Of a stretch of DNA of 64,000 bases, positions 25,991-33,828 are shown piece after piece. Position 1 is the stretch's first letter, and every line of letters starts with the position of its first letter. The DNA lies in assembly GCF_001884735.1 (NCBI RefSeq), contig NZ_MJAP01000034.1, forward strand, positions 558,001-622,000, given 5' to 3'. A program made the position numbers and the translations under genes. The notes beneath the pieces are model-generated. The model saw only the letters and a program-made list of their open reading frames with translations, had not been told where the DNA came from and made no database searches. This DNA comes from Natronohydrobacter thiooxidans (GTDB lineage: Bacteria; Pseudomonadota; Alphaproteobacteria; Rhodobacterales; Rhodobacteraceae).

Positions 25991-26977
25991 ATGAACATTC
26001 TTGAGCTTGCGGCGCAGAATCTGATTTCTCCGGCCATCCTGTTTTTCGTCCTCGGTCTGTCAGCGGCTTTCGCGCGCTCTGATCTGAGCGTGCCCGAAGC
26101 GGTTGCGAAGGGGCTGTCGCTCTATCTTCTGCTGGCGATCGGCTTCAAGGGCGGGGTCAGTGTCTCGGCGCATGGGGTCGATGCCGGGCTGATTCTGACG
26201 ATCATCGCGGGCGTGGTGCTGTCATTCCTGTTGCCGCTGATCGCTTTCGCGCTGCTGCGGGTGATGAGCACGCTTTCGGTTATCGATGCCGCAGCAGTTG
26301 CCGCGCATTACGGGTCGATCTCGATTGTCACATTCGTCGCGGCAAGTTCCGTTCTCACCACCGCCGGGATTGCTTTCGAGGGCTATATGGTGGCGGTCGC
26401 CGCTGCCATGGAGGCGCCTGCGATCCTGTCCGCGCTCTGGCTGGTCGCGCGCGCGGGTGGCGGCAGAAGCGATGAGGCGGTCGATTCCGGGCTGATGCGT
26501 GAGATCTTGCTGAATGGCTCTATCGTGCTTCTGGTCGGCGCCTTTGCCATCGGGGTGATCACCGGCGAGCAGGGCATGGCCAAGATCGAAGCCTTTATCG
26601 TTGCACCGTTTCTGGGCATTCTGTGTCTGTTTCTGCTGGATATGGGGCTGGTTGCGGGGCGTGGACTGCGCCAGACGCGGGGGCTGTTGCGCCCCGGCCT
26701 GATCCTGTTTGGAGTCGTGATGCCGCTTTCGGGCGCGACATTGGGCATGGCGGCAGCGCTGCTGATCGGGCTGTCAACCGGAGGCGTGATGCTGATGATG
26801 GTGCTCGCGGCCTCGGCCTCGTATATCGCGGTTCCGGCGGCGATGCGGGTGGCGCTGCCCGAAGCCAATCCGGCGGTCTATCTGACCCTTGCGCTTGGCG
26901 TCACCTTCCCCTTCAATCTGGTTCTGGGGATCCCCATTTATCTGGCCCTCGCGCAGACTGTCACCGGAGGAAGCTGA
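25991..26977 (+). CDS. sbtA: SbtA-like sodium-dependent bicarbonate transporter
   Basis: 328-residue integral membrane protein of the SbtA (DUF897) family, which imports bicarbonate with sodium in cyanobacteria. About ten hydrophobic helices in two inverted halves; family segments include LISPAILFFVLGLSAAFARSDL (N terminus), GFKGGVSVSAHG (about 52-63), AAVAAHYGSISIVTF (about 98-112) and the second-half AASASYIAVPAAMR. The following gene encodes a PII-like protein, as in sbtAB operons. The ATG at 25991 is chosen; the upstream extension shows no similarity to the family. Actual transport of bicarbonate is inferred from homology. Confidence 0.85.
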   Translation: MNILELAAQNLISPAILFFVLGLSAAFARSDLSVPEAVAKGLSLYLLLAIGFKGGVSVSAHGVDAGLILTIIAGVVLSFLLPLIAFALLRVMSTLSVIDAAAVAAHYGSISIVTFVAASSVLTTAGIAFEGYMVAVAAAMEAPAILSALWLVARAGGGRSDEAVDSGLMREILLNGSIVLLVGAFAIGVITGEQGMAKIEAFIVAPFLGILCLFLLDMGLVAGRGLRQTRGLLRPGLILFGVVMPLSGATLGMAAALLIGLSTGGVMLMMVLAASASYIAVPAAMRVALPEANPAVYLTLALGVTFPFNLVLGIPIYLALAQTVTGGS

Positions 26978-26981
26978 ACAG

Positions 26982-27293
26982 ATGCAGACGCATAAGGCAA
27001 AGCGGGTGGAAATCACCATCGAGGCGGTCATGGAGCAGCGGCTGACGGCTGCGCTGGAGCGCGCCGAAGTGACGGGGTTTACCGTGCTGCCGGTCATGGG
27101 CGGCTCTGGCCGGTCCGGGCGCTGGAGCCGTGAGGGGCAGGTCACACGCGCCGCCGGGATGGTGGTCGTGGTCTGTATCATCCGCCCCGAACGGCTGGAT
27201 GCGCTGCTTGAAGCGGCCTTTGGCCTGCTGGAGCGCCATATCGGCGTGGTCTGTGTGACCGATTGCGAAGTGCTGCGCGCGAACAGGTTCTGA
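26982..27293 (+). CDS. sbtB: PII-like signalling protein SbtB
   Basis: 103-residue PII-fold protein. KRVEITIEAVMEQRLTAALERAEVTGFTVLPVMGG matches the first beta-alpha-beta of PII proteins, GSGRSGRWSREGQVTRAAG would be the T-loop, and MVVVVCIIRPERLDALLEAAF is the second strand and helix. The C terminus (VVCVTDCEVLRANRF) lacks the CGPxGC redox extension of some cyanobacterial SbtB proteins. It starts four bases after the sbtA stop, with GGAGGAAGC ahead of the start. It probably binds adenine nucleotides and gates SbtA; this is by analogy. Confidence 0.82.
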   Translation: MQTHKAKRVEITIEAVMEQRLTAALERAEVTGFTVLPVMGGSGRSGRWSREGQVTRAAGMVVVVCIIRPERLDALLEAAFGLLERHIGVVCVTDCEVLRANRF

Positions 27294-27310
27294 TCGCGCG
27301 CAGGGCTTGT

Positions 27311-28564
27311 TCAGGCCCGGCTGCGCAGCATGTCCAGAAGCGCGCGCGAGGGCTGGCCGGTGACGGGCAGGCCGCGCGCTTGCTGATAGGCGCGGATCGC
27401 GGATTCGGAATTGGGGCCGATCACGCCATCTGCGCCCTGGGTGTCAAAGCCCGCGCGCGTCAGCAGGCGCTGAAGCTCTTGCCGGTCGCCCACGCGCAGC
27501 CCATGGCGGTCGGGCTGGAAATTGCCCCGGATCGGCCCGCGCCCGGCGATGCGGTCCGAGAGATGGCCAATGCCGATGGCGTAGAATTCCGAGTTGTTGT
27601 AGCGCAGGATGGTGCGGAAATTCTGGAACACCAGAAAAGCCGGACCGCGCGGCCCGTCCGGCAGGATCAGCGAGGCGGCGCCGTGATCGGGCGGGTTGCG
27701 CCCGTCCATGTCGCGGAGGCCCAGCCCCGCCCATTCGCCCACAGAGCGCGTGCTGCCGCGTCCGGCCAGCCCGGTGTTGAACCCTTCGGGCAGGCGCACT
27801 TCCACGCCCCAGGGCGCACCACGCCGCCAGCCCATGCGCGACAGGTAATTCGCCGCAGAGGCCAGACCATCGGCGGGATCGTCGGACCAGATATCGCGAC
27901 GGCCATTGCCGGTGAAATCGACCGCGTAATCCTGATAGGTGGTCGGGATGAACTGGGTATGGCCCATCGCACCCGCCCATGACCCGCGCAGATTGGCGAG
28001 GCTGGTATCTCCGCGTTGCAGGATGCGCAGGGCGGCGAGAAGCTGGGATTCGAAAAACGCGCCGCGCCGTCCGTCAAAAGCCAGAGTCGCGGTGGCAGAG
28101 ATGACCGGGATATCGCCGCGTTCCGTGCCGTAGCGCGATTCCAGCCCCCAGACGGCGGTGACGACTTCGGCCTCGACCCCGTAGCGTGCCTCGATGGCGC
28201 GCAGGGTTGCATTGTGGCGCGAGAGGGCGGCGCGGCCCGCTGCGATGCGCTCATCCGAGGCGACGATGCCCTGAATGTAATCCTCGAATGTGCGGGTGAA
28301 TTCGGTCTGGCGGCGGTCGCGGGCGATCACATCAGGCAGGAATCCCGCCGCGTTCAGCGCCGGATCGACGACATTTGCCGGGATGCCTGCGGAAATCGCG
28401 CGGCCCCGGAACTGGGATTTCCACGCATCAAAGGCGGGATTGCGCTCTGCCCGCATCGGTGCGGCGCGCGCGGTGGGTGTGCTCATCGGCACGCCTCCGC
28501 CCATGCAGGCCGAAAGCGACAGGGCGGATAGCCCGAGGATTGTGGAACGTCTGGACAGATACAT
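27311..28564 (-). CDS. MltB-like lytic murein transglycosylase (paralog 1)
   Basis: 417-residue lipoprotein-type murein transglycosylase. The N terminus MYLSRRSTILGLSALSLSACMG has a lipobox (LSAC). The catalytic domain contains VVTAVWGLESRYGTERG (catalytic Glu, about residue 140), GAMGHTQFIPTTY and GNGRRDIWSDDPADGLASAANYL, and a C-terminal peptidoglycan-binding_1 domain begins near DRQELQRLLTRAGFDTQGADGVIGPN. It cleaves glycan strands to 1,6-anhydro products. ATG 28564 is chosen because AGGGG lies about 11 bases upstream; GTG 28576 has no space for a ribosome-binding site. It is divergent from a close paralog. Confidence 0.92.
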   Translation of the reverse strand: MYLSRRSTILGLSALSLSACMGGGVPMSTPTARAAPMRAERNPAFDAWKSQFRGRAISAGIPANVVDPALNAAGFLPDVIARDRRQTEFTRTFEDYIQGIVASDERIAAGRAALSRHNATLRAIEARYGVEAEVVTAVWGLESRYGTERGDIPVISATATLAFDGRRGAFFESQLLAALRILQRGDTSLANLRGSWAGAMGHTQFIPTTYQDYAVDFTGNGRRDIWSDDPADGLASAANYLSRMGWRRGAPWGVEVRLPEGFNTGLAGRGSTRSVGEWAGLGLRDMDGRNPPDHGAASLILPDGPRGPAFLVFQNFRTILRYNNSEFYAIGIGHLSDRIAGRGPIRGNFQPDRHGLRVGDRQELQRLLTRAGFDTQGADGVIGPNSESAIRAYQQARGLPVTGQPSRALLDMLRSRA

Positions 28565-28641
28565 GGCACTGCTCACCCCTGATTATTCTGGTGTTTTGCC
28601 CGATAGTAGCCGAGGGACAGGCCAGTGTTAAGGACTGCGTT

Positions 28642-28656
28642 TCATATTCGGCAACA
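28642..28656 (+). repeat. 15-bp direct repeat, left copy
   Basis: TCATATTCGGCAACA, identical to 28998-29012. The starts are 356 bp apart and bracket repeat copy 2. Confidence 0.85.
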
Positions 28657-28804
28657 GCTCTGCATAATTTGGCTCACCAAACAGAAATGAGGATGGCGAC
28701 TGCGCTGGCGGGCGCGAATGCATGAGGATGCCATCGGCGCGGCACTCTATTTATTTCAAATGTTACAACAGGTTGCGACGTATATGCGACTTCTGCATAG
28801 TGCA

Positions 28805-28998
28805 CCACCGCAGCCATAATGCCCGCCCGGCACCGCCGGGCAGCGCCTGCCTGCCCCCCGGCAGGCGCTTCAGACGTCACAAAGTAGCGCAGTGTTGCGG
28901 GCTAATAGATGCCCCTCCAGACCTCCCCGCAGCGCAAAAGCGCCTACCCAGGCAGGCGCTGCCCTCTTTTCTGTCCGTGGACAGGGCATGCAGAGGTC
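28805..28998 (-). repeat. Dispersed REPIN/MITE-like repeat, copy 2
   Basis: Inverted relative to copy 1 (3479-3671). The inverted ends GGCAGCGCCTGCCTG (28839-28853) and its reverse complement (28949-28963) span exactly 125 bp, as in copy 1. Flanking blocks of about 50 nt are nearly identical to copy 1, while the 39-nt core at 28872-28910 matches at only about 60% of positions. One outer end abuts the 15-bp direct repeat at 28998. Confidence 0.85.
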
Positions 28999-29012
28999 AT
29001 ATTCGGCAACAA
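28998..29012 (+). repeat. 15-bp direct repeat, right copy
   Basis: Second copy of TCATATTCGGCAACA; see 28642-28656. Confidence 0.85.
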
Positions 29013-29098
29013 TCCCGCCGGCGGGGGGGGGCAGTATTGGGGGCTTGGTTCGGGACGGGGGTGCGGCTAGCATGGCGCGCATGAAACGAGGGGATCTG

Positions 29099-30325
29099 AT
29101 GCGCCGTTCTGTTGTCGTGTTTTTCTGTCTGTTGCTGCCGGGCTGTGTGGCGGCGAATGTCGAGACCTCGCCGCGCCCCGAGCCACGGGCCGAGGCCGGG
29201 GTGACTGCGCGGGCGACGGGCAGTTTTGATACATGGATGTCGGGCTTTGCCACACGCGCCCGCAATGCCGGTGTGAGCGAGGCGACGCTGGCGCGGGCGC
29301 GTCCGCATATGCAGCACCTGCCCGCGACGGTTGCGCTGGACGGGCGGCAGAGCGAGTTCGGCGCGCGGGTCTGGGAATATATGGACAGTTCGGTCACGCC
29401 CGCGCGGATTTCGCAGGGGCAGGCCGCCCTGCGCGCGCGGGAAGGGGTGCTATCGCGGATCGAGGGGCGCTATGGTGTGCCGCCCGAAGTGGTGGTTGCG
29501 ATCTGGGGGATCGAGACCTCTTACGGGGCGGATCGGGGCCGGGTTTCGACACTTTCGACACTGGCGACGCTGGCCAAGGACGGGCGGCGCGGCGCGTTTT
29601 TCGAGGGGCAGCTGATCGATGCGCTGAAGATCGTGCAGGCGGGCGATATCGCGCCGGGTGCGATGATCGGCTCATGGGCCGGGGCTTTCGGGCATACGCA
29701 ATTCATGCCGTCGAGCTATCTGGCCTATGCGGTGGATTTCACTGGCAACGGGCGGCGCGATCTGTGGTCGGATGACCCGGCGGATGCGCTGGCCTCGGCG
29801 GCGAATTATCTTGCGCGGCGCGGTTGGGTGCGTGGCCAGCCCTGGGCGGTCGAGGTGGTGCTGCCTGCGGGGTTTGACCTGAACCTGACCGGCCAGCGCC
29901 AATCGGCAGAGGCTTGGGGCCGGGCGGGGCTGCGCGCGGCCTCCGGCTCCATCGCTCCGGGTGCGTCGCGGCTGATCCTGCCGGGCGGGGCGCGGGGACC
30001 GGCGTTTCTGGCCTATGGCAATTACGATGTGCTGAAGGAATATAATATCTCGGATGCCTATGTGCTGGCGCTGGGGCATCTGTCGGACCGGCTGCGCGGG
30101 GCAGGGCCATTGCGGGGGCAATGGCCGCGCGGCGACCGGGCGCTAAGCCTGTCCGAGCGCACGGAATTGCAGCGCCGTCTGAACGCGCTGGGATATGACA
30201 CGGCGGGGATCGACGGGCGGCTGGGGCCTGCCACGGTTGCGGCTGTGCAGGCATGGCAGCGCGCCAATGGCCTGCCGCCGGATGGTTATGTCAATGCGGA
30301 TCTGCTGGCGCGACTCAGGCGCTGA
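29099..30325 (+). CDS. MltB-like lytic murein transglycosylase (paralog 2)
   Basis: 408-residue paralog of the divergent neighbour, with the same plan: a lipoprotein-like signal MRRSVVVFFCLLLPGC (proline at -2 makes the lipobox imperfect), catalytic VVVAIWGIETSYGADRG, GAFGHTQFMPSSY and GNGRRDLWSDDPADALASAANYL, then a peptidoglycan-binding domain (RTELQRRLNALGYDTAGIDGRLGP). ATG 29099 is preferred because GAGGGGAT lies about seven bases upstream; ATG 29072 and 29081 are in frame but give a longer, less hydrophobic leader. Confidence 0.92.
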   Translation: MRRSVVVFFCLLLPGCVAANVETSPRPEPRAEAGVTARATGSFDTWMSGFATRARNAGVSEATLARARPHMQHLPATVALDGRQSEFGARVWEYMDSSVTPARISQGQAALRAREGVLSRIEGRYGVPPEVVVAIWGIETSYGADRGRVSTLSTLATLAKDGRRGAFFEGQLIDALKIVQAGDIAPGAMIGSWAGAFGHTQFMPSSYLAYAVDFTGNGRRDLWSDDPADALASAANYLARRGWVRGQPWAVEVVLPAGFDLNLTGQRQSAEAWGRAGLRAASGSIAPGASRLILPGGARGPAFLAYGNYDVLKEYNISDAYVLALGHLSDRLRGAGPLRGQWPRGDRALSLSERTELQRRLNALGYDTAGIDGRLGPATVAAVQAWQRANGLPPDGYVNADLLARLRR

Positions 30326-30590
30326 GTGCGGCGGGATGGCCCGCGCCCCAGACCTGTGCCGCATCGCGGGCGATCAGCCGCGCTTCGATCCGGCTCAGGA
30401 TCGCCTGGGCTGCGCGCGTATCGCCCCGCGCCTCGCGCAGGGCGCGTTGCCAGAGCTTGAGGGCGGATTGCGCGCTCCAGGGTAGCGCCGCCTGCGCGAG
30501 CCACAGGCGCAGCTCGCGCGGCAGGCGGTCATGCCGCGCCATGGGGCTGGCGCGGCGGTGTTTCAGGCTGGTCGAGAGGTTGCGGCGCAT
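30315..30590 (-). CDS. DUF6525 family protein
   Basis: 91-residue basic protein beginning MRRNLSTSLKHRRASPMARHDRLPRELRLWLAQAALPWSAQS (positions 1-42), the layout of the DUF6525 family seen in Rhodobacterales. It is Arg/Ala-rich, likely helical, with no membrane segment. Its function is unknown. It starts five bases after the stop of the COG0523 GTPase gene on the same strand and is probably in its transcript, so it may share its proposed zinc control. Confidence 0.72.
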   Translation of the reverse strand: MRRNLSTSLKHRRASPMARHDRLPRELRLWLAQAALPWSAQSALKLWQRALREARGDTRAAQAILSRIEARLIARDAAQVWGAGHPAALSA

Positions 30591-30595
30591 GGGGC

Positions 30596-31807
30596 TTATG
30601 CGGCCTTGCGCTGGCCCCAGCGCGGGAAGGGGTCGGCAAGACCCGCCCAAGCTTCGGGCGTGAAACTGTCAGCCGTGATCAGGCAGGCATCCAGCGCTGC
30701 TGTCAGCGCATCACGGTCCATGCCCGCACCGATGAAGACCAGTTCCTGCCGCCGGTCGCCCCAGGGCTCGACCCAGTTCTCGCGCATCTTCGCCTGCGCC
30801 TCGGGGTGATCGGGCCAGCGTTCCTGCGGGATCGCGGCCCACCAGCCGCCCAGAGGGGCCACACTGGAAATCGCGCCAGCCAGCGAAAACTCGGCCACCC
30901 AATTGGGGCGTGTGGCGAGCCAGAAATGTCCCTTGGCGCGGATCACGCCGGGCAGGGGGCCGTTGAGCAGATCATGCACCTTGGCCGGGTGGAAGGGACG
31001 GCGCGCGCGATAGACGAAGCTGGAGACGCCATATTCCTCGGTCTCGGGTACATGATCGGCGAAACCGTAAAGTTCCTTGGCCCAGAGCGGGTGTTCATGC
31101 GCAGTGTCGAAATCAAAAAGGCCGGTGTCGAAAATCTCGTCCGCGGGCACGCGGGACTGGTCGGCCTCGATCAGTTTTGCATCGGGGTTCAGCGCCTTGA
31201 TGATCTTGCGCGCGGCATCCACGCGCTCGGGGCCCGCATCCGAGACCTTGTTAAGCACGATCACATCGGCAAATTCGATCTGATCGGTCAGAAGATTGAC
31301 CAGCGTGCGCTCATCTTCCGCGCCCAGAGTCTCGCCCCGATCCGCCAGAAAATCATGGCTGGAAAAATCCTGCAGCAGATTGACCGCATCGACCACTGTC
31401 ACCATCGTGTCGAGGCGGGCGACATCCATCAGGCTCTCGCCCGCCTCGTCACGGAATTCAAAGGTCGCGGCAACCGGCAGGGGTTCGGAAATGCCGGTGG
31501 ATTCGATCAGCAGGTAATCAAAGCGGCCCTCGGCGGCCAGGTGCCGGACTTCGGCCAGCAGATCGTCGCGCAGGGTGCAGCAGATGCAGCCATTGGACAT
31601 CTCGACCAGCTTTTCCTCGCCGCGCTTGAAATCCACACCGGCGGCGATCAGATCGGCGTCGATATTCACTTCGGACATATCATTCACGATCACCGCGACG
31701 CGCCGCCCCTCGCGATTGTTCAGCACATGATTAAGGAGCGTGGTCTTGCCCGCGCCAAGAAAGCCGGAGAGGACGGTGACAGGCAGGCGGGCGTCGTGGT
31801 GCGACAT
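30596..31807 (-). CDS. COG0523 (CobW-like) GTPase, probable zinc metallochaperone
   Basis: 403-residue G3E GTPase. P-loop [15 protein letters not shown] (about 14-28), metal-binding CICC in [14 protein letters not shown] (about 71-84), ESTGISEP, and NKVSD (guanine specificity) are all present, followed by a CobW C-terminal domain. Members of this family deliver zinc to client enzymes under zinc shortage. The Zur-box-like palindrome at the promoter points to the same role here. ATG 31807 is chosen: it has GGAG seven bases upstream, while the in-frame 31840 start would lie inside the operator. Confidence 0.9.
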   Translation of the reverse strand: MSHHDARLPVTVLSGFLGAGKTTLLNHVLNNREGRRVAVIVNDMSEVNIDADLIAAGVDFKRGEEKLVEMSNGCICCTLRDDLLAEVRHLAAEGRFDYLLIESTGISEPLPVAATFEFRDEAGESLMDVARLDTMVTVVDAVNLLQDFSSHDFLADRGETLGAEDERTLVNLLTDQIEFADVIVLNKVSDAGPERVDAARKIIKALNPDAKLIEADQSRVPADEIFDTGLFDFDTAHEHPLWAKELYGFADHVPETEEYGVSSFVYRARRPFHPAKVHDLLNGPLPGVIRAKGHFWLATRPNWVAEFSLAGAISSVAPLGGWWAAIPQERWPDHPEAQAKMRENWVEPWGDRRQELVFIGAGMDRDALTAALDACLITADSFTPEAWAGLADPFPRWGQRKAA

Positions 31808-31818
31808 CTGGCGACTCC

Positions 31819-31842
31819 ATGTTATGTGATAATATAACATTT
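31819..31842 (-). promoter_or_regulatory. Zur-box-like operator
   Basis: On the minus strand AAATGTTATATTATCACATA runs into ACAT, i.e. arms ATGTTAT and ATAACAT around eight bases. This closely resembles the zinc uptake regulator site known from proteobacteria (AATGTTATANTATAACATT-type). It is 12 bases upstream of the GTPase start, so bound Zur would block transcription when zinc is plentiful. The zur gene itself is not in the window. Confidence 0.72.
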
Positions 31843-31876
31843 AGAGGCCAGAAGAGAGAAGCGCAAGGGGGGTGGG

Positions 31877-31905
31877 GTAAGGTGCGTGGTGACCACGCAC
31901 CTTAC
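31877..31905. repeat. GTAAGGTGCGTG palindrome
   Basis: Arms GTAAGGTGCGTGGT and ACCACGCACCTTAC around a single G. It lies just after the stop of the aldolase gene on the minus strand and before the Zur-box-like site of the next gene; it could terminate aldolase transcription. Related to 10209-10238. Confidence 0.75.
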
Positions 31906-31913
31906 GGGTCAGC

Positions 31914-32843
31914 TTATGCCTTGCCCTTATAGATATCGACCAGTTTGGCCAGCATCGCCAGCGCCTCGTCGCGGTCACGCTGGAAGCTGTTGCGCCCGAT
32001 GATCGAGCCATTGCCGCCGCCGTCGCGGATCGCGCGGGCATCGTCATAGACCGAATCCGCGCCTTTCTTGGCCCCGCCCGAGAAGACAACGATCCGGCGC
32101 CCGTTGAAGCTCGACTGCATGCAATGTTTCACCCGCGCGGCCTGGCTGGCGATATCGATCTGCTGATCCTCATAGACCTTTTTCGCCTCGGGCAGCATCA
32201 GGTGATCGGTCGAGAGTTTGATCTTGATGATATGCGCCCCCAGAAGGGCCGCGATCTGCGCGGCATAGGCGGCTACATCGATGCCGGTCTCGCCATCCTT
32301 GGTGATCGCCTCGCCGCGCGGATAGGACCAGATCACGGTGGCCACGCCCTTGGCGGCGGCTTCTTCGCGCATGGCCGAGATTTCCTCGAACATGTCCAGC
32401 GCACAGTCCGAGCCGGGATAGATGGTGAAGCCGATGGCCGAACAGCCGAGCCGCAGCGCATCATCCACTGAGCCCGTGATCGCCTGATTCTTGCCAGCCG
32501 TTTCCGACATCAGCGAATTGGCGGAGTTCACTTTCAGGATGGTGGGGATCTGGCCTGCGAATGTATCGGCGCCTGCCTCGATCATGCCCAGAGGCGCAGC
32601 ATAGGCGTTCAGCCCGGCATCAATGGCAAGCTGGAAATGATAATGCGGGTCATAGGCGGCGGGGTTGGGCGCAAAAGTGCGCGCGGGGCCATGCTCGAAC
32701 CCCTGATCGACCGGCAGGATGATCATCTTGCCGGTGCCGCCCAGCTTGCCCTGCATCAGCATGCGGCACAGATTGGCCTTCACGCCGGGAGTGTCGGATT
32801 CGTAGTGGCTGAGGATTTTCTGAACGATGCGGGTTGCGCGCAT
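31914..32843 (-). CDS. Class I fructose-bisphosphate aldolase (DhnA/FbaB type)
   Basis: 309-residue Schiff-base aldolase of the archaeal-type/DhnA family that splits fructose 1,6-bisphosphate to dihydroxyacetone phosphate and glyceraldehyde 3-phosphate. Typical segments: MIILPVDQGFEHGPARTF (about 40-57), AYAAPLGMIEAGAD, GFTIYPGSDCALDMFEEI, VIWSYPRGE, the lysine-bearing HIIKIKLSTDH (about 205-215), and IVVFSGGAKKG plus GGNGSIIGRNSFQR at the phosphate site. The usual start MRATRIVQKILSHYE is kept. The gene is probably monocistronic. Confidence 0.93.
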   Translation of the reverse strand: MRATRIVQKILSHYESDTPGVKANLCRMLMQGKLGGTGKMIILPVDQGFEHGPARTFAPNPAAYDPHYHFQLAIDAGLNAYAAPLGMIEAGADTFAGQIPTILKVNSANSLMSETAGKNQAITGSVDDALRLGCSAIGFTIYPGSDCALDMFEEISAMREEAAAKGVATVIWSYPRGEAITKDGETGIDVAAYAAQIAALLGAHIIKIKLSTDHLMLPEAKKVYEDQQIDIASQAARVKHCMQSSFNGRRIVVFSGGAKKGADSVYDDARAIRDGGGNGSIIGRNSFQRDRDEALAMLAKLVDIYKGKA

Positions 32844-32994
32844 GGGCTGCTCCTGTCCGGTTGGTGTTTTCGGGCAGGGTTAATCCGCGCAACGGGGCAA
32901 AACAATGGAGATAGCGCAAGCGGGGCGCAATGATTGCGCAAACAGGTGCCATCAAAGCTGATTTCACGCCGGTATCTGCAAGTTTCAGCGGGAT

Positions 32995-33068
32995 TGGAGC
33001 GGGTGAAGGGAATCGAACCCTCGTATTCAGCTTGGGAAGCTGCTGCTCTACCATTGAGCTACACCCGC
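32995..33068 (-). tRNA. tRNA-Gly (anticodon CCC)
   Basis: On the minus strand, acceptor GCGGGTG/CACCCGC, D arm GCTC...GAGC with AATGGTA loop, anticodon loop TTCCCAA (CCC, reading GGG), T loop TTCGATT, discriminator T and an encoded CCA. The first anticodon-stem pair is a G/A mismatch, the remaining four pairs are good. Confidence 0.93.
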
Positions 33069-33071
33069 ATC

Positions 33072-33097
33072 GGCGCGACCTTTAGCGCGGTCGCGCC
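33072..33097. terminator. Hairpin between ssb and tRNA-Gly
   Basis: GGCGCGACC (33072-33080) pairs with GGTCGCGCC (33089-33097) around an eight-base loop. It lies just after the ssb stop on the minus strand and four bases upstream of the tRNA-Gly 5' end. No T run follows, so it may be a processing or Rho-assisted end. Confidence 0.4.
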
Positions 33098-33115
33098 ATG
33101 CCGTCAAGCATCGGC

Positions 33116-33604
33116 TCAGAACGGGATTTCGTCATCCATATCAGCACGGCCTGCGGGGGCGGAGCCGCCATAGCTGGAGGAATAGCCCTGATCGCGGTCA
33201 TAGCCACCGCCACTGCCGCCGGAGCCGCCGCCGGAACCGCCGCCGCCCTCGCCGCGCCCGTCAAGCATGGTCAGCGTGCTGCCCATGCCCGCGACGACCA
33301 CATCGGTCGAATAGCGGTCCTGACCGCTCTGGTCCTGCCATTTGCGGGTCTGCAGCGTGCCCTCGACATAGACTTTCGAGCCCTTTTTCAGATATTGCTC
33401 GGCCACGCGCACAAGCCCCTCGCCGCGCAGAACGACATTGTGCCATTCGGTGCGTTCCTTGCGCTCGCCCGTGGCGCGGTCGCGCCATTGCTCGGATGTG
33501 GCGATGCGCAGATTGCAGATCTTGCCGCCATCGGGAAATGTGCGCACTTCCGGGTCACGCCCCAGATTGCCGATGAGAATGACCTTGTTTACCGATCCTG
33601 CCAT
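33116..33604 (-). CDS. ssb: Single-stranded DNA-binding protein
   Basis: 162-residue SSB that coats single-stranded DNA in replication, recombination and repair. The OB-fold begins [23 protein letters not shown] and contains [31 protein letters not shown] (positions about 52-82). A Gly/Ser-rich linker (about 115-150) leads to the conserved acidic tip DDEIPF that binds partner proteins. Length and layout are normal. Confidence 0.97.
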   Translation of the reverse strand: MAGSVNKVILIGNLGRDPEVRTFPDGGKICNLRIATSEQWRDRATGERKERTEWHNVVLRGEGLVRVAEQYLKKGSKVYVEGTLQTRKWQDQSGQDRYSTDVVVAGMGSTLTMLDGRGEGGGGSGGGSGGSGGGYDRDQGYSSSYGGSAPAGRADMDDEIPF

Positions 33605-33828
33605 AGGGCCCCCTGTGAAACTTGTGGCGCATCCTGCGAATCCGCAGGCTGTCGCGCGCCCTTGCTGTCACATCAGCATATCAGGGTAAAGAAGTGGTTG
33701 AGAAGGGCCAAGCGCGCGTGCTTTCCCGGGGCACCATCCGAGGAGGGCGCAAACCTGTCGCGGGGACTGGAAAAATCTCTCATCTGCGCGTATAAGCATC
33801 CGGTCAAAAAGGGACAGGTCACATCATC

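Larger units (their letters stand above)
28565..29098. other. 534-bp divergent intergenic region carrying repeat copy 2
   Basis: No convincing gene lies between the two transglycosylases. It holds two copies of the 15-bp direct repeat TCATATTCGGCAACA (28642-28656, 28998-29012), repeat copy 2 and an AT-rich stretch at about 28737-28800 (TTTATTTCAAATGTTACAAC), which is a plausible promoter area. Short open frames overlap the repeat but are interrupted by a stop relative to copy 1. Confidence 0.65.

Noticed and set aside
30596-31840. Longer start of the COG0523 GTPase at 31840
   Set aside because: It would place translation start inside the Zur-box-like operator and add residues that do not match the family; GGAG before 31807 supports the shorter form.
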